Part shown: in pieces, positions 63,209 through 64,000 of the stretch
Layout of the letters: each line of letters begins with the position of its first letter
Position numbering within the stretch: position 1 is the first letter of the stretch
Assembly (NCBI RefSeq): GCF_012273895.1
Contig: NC_052106.1
Location: forward strand, 7,750,001 to 7,814,000
Origin: Zerene cesonia
Lineage: Eukaryota; Arthropoda; Insecta; Lepidoptera; Pieridae
Length of the DNA stretch: 64,000 bases
Direction of reading: 5' to 3'
Made by a program: the position numbers and the translations under genes
The notes under the pieces: model-generated
The model's input: the letters and a program-made list of their open reading frames with translations, nothing else
What the model was told of the DNA's origin: nothing
The model's database searches: none

Positions 63209-64000
63209 NNNNNNNNNNNNNNNNNNNNNNNNNNNNNNNNNNNNNNNNNNNNNNNNNNNNNNNNNNNNNNNNNNNNNNNNNNNNNNNNNNNNNNNNNNNN
63301 NNNNNNNNNNNNNNNNNNNNNNNNNNNNNNNNNNNNNNNNNNNNNNNNNNNNNNNNNNNNNNNNNNNNNNNNNNNNNNNNNNNNNNNNNNNNNNNNNNNN
63401 NNNNNNNNNNNNNNNNNNNNNNNNNNNNNNNNNNNNNNNNNNNNNNNNNNNNNNNNNNNNNNNNNNNNNNNNNNNNNNNNNNNNNNNNNNNNNNNNNNNN
63501 NNNNNNNNNNNNNNNNNNNNNNNNNNNNNNNNNNNNNNNNNNNNNNNNNNNNNNNNNNNNNNNNNNNNNNNNNNNNNNNNNNNNNNNNNNNNNNNNNNNN
63601 NNNNNNNNNNNNNNNNNNNNNNNNNNNNNNNNNNNNNNNNNNNNNNNNNNNNNNNNNNNNNNNNNNNNNNNNNNNNNNNNNNNNNNNNNNNNNNNNNNNN
63701 NNNNNNNNNNNNNNNNNNNNNNNNNNNNNNNNNNNNNNNNNNNNNNNNNNNNNNNNNNNNNNNNNNNNNNNNNNNNNNNNNNNNNNNNNNNNNNNNNNNN
63801 NNNNNNNNNNNNNNNNNNNNNNNNNNNNNNNNNNNNNNNNNNNNNNNNNNNNNNNNNNNNNNNNNNNNNNNNNNNNNNNNNNNNNNNNNNNNNNNNNNNN
63901 NNNNNNNNNNNNNNNNNNNNNNNNNNNNNNNNNNNNNNNNNNNNNNNNNNNNNNNNNNNNNNNNNNNNNNNNNNNNNNNNNNNNNNNNNNNNNNNNNNNN
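63209..64000. other. Assembly gap running off the window
   Basis: All bases are N to the end of the window. Confidence 0.99.

Overview
The window is AT-rich, intron-poor-in-coding, repeat-dense nuclear DNA of an insect, almost certainly a moth or butterfly (Lepidoptera). The basis is the repeat content: many short non-autonomous Helitrons (5' TC, 3' hairpin then CTAG, inserted between A and T), tRNA-derived SINEs, LINE 3' tails with lepidopteran-style endings, and fold-back MITEs. There are no bacterial operons, no CRISPR arrays and no rRNA genes. Almost all open frames over 60 codons are chance frames or lie inside repeats. Two stretches of N are assembly gaps (33115-34114, exactly 1000 N; 63209 to the window end).

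One real gene end can be supported. On the minus strand, 3096-3285 has a good splice acceptor, a leader with three short upstream ORFs, an ATG, 21 codons ending VKFRDGKK, and a splice donor. This is the N-terminal start of a PH domain of the Dok-7 type (docking protein family). The next coding exon is not in the window, so the gene continues leftward beyond position 1. Everything to the right is upstream of the start codon: either a long intron between non-coding 5' exons or intergenic DNA. Candidate 5' exons or promoters are short CpG-rich patches near 18.6, 24.4, 31.9 and 51.6 kb. A second coding-looking minus-strand segment (61788-61962) has plausible splice sites but no family I can name, and it abuts a SINE.

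Repeat naming used here (labels are mine). Helitron families: A (5' TCCTACTAATATTATAAATG, 3' CCGCGGGGCGCAGCTAG), B (3' GGGGCGGACCGCTAG), C, D (3' GAGCCGGGACGAGCGTCTAG), E, F, G, H (3' TTGCCGGGTGCAGCTAG), I (3' GCGAAGCCGCGGG) and K. S1 is a retroposon of about 340 bp with a poly(A) tail. SINE-TGA is a tRNA-derived SINE ending in (TGA)n. SINE-T is a tRNA-derived SINE ending in a T run. Repeat L begins AACCGACTTCAAAAAAGGAG.

Layout: 0-9 kb holds the gene start and mixed Helitrons. 9-20 kb has SINE-TGA copies, several perfect hairpins and a tandem Helitron pair. 20-32 kb has HelA/HelB copies and S1. 32-36 kb is a Helitron cluster around the first gap. 36-49 kb has S1, HelD and MITEs. 49-58 kb has SINE-T copies, a 50-bp micro-Helitron and a nested set of DNA transposons at 57.0-58.3 kb. 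58-63 kb ends with S1, a fold-back MITE, a rearranged HelA, the unassigned coding-like segment and a GC-rich block running into the terminal gap. The most informative observations are mechanistic: Helitrons inserted exactly at the boundary of another Helitron, micro- and hairpin-deleted Helitrons, fold-back (template-switch) duplications inside two unrelated repeats, and a conserved stem-loop near the S1 3' end.
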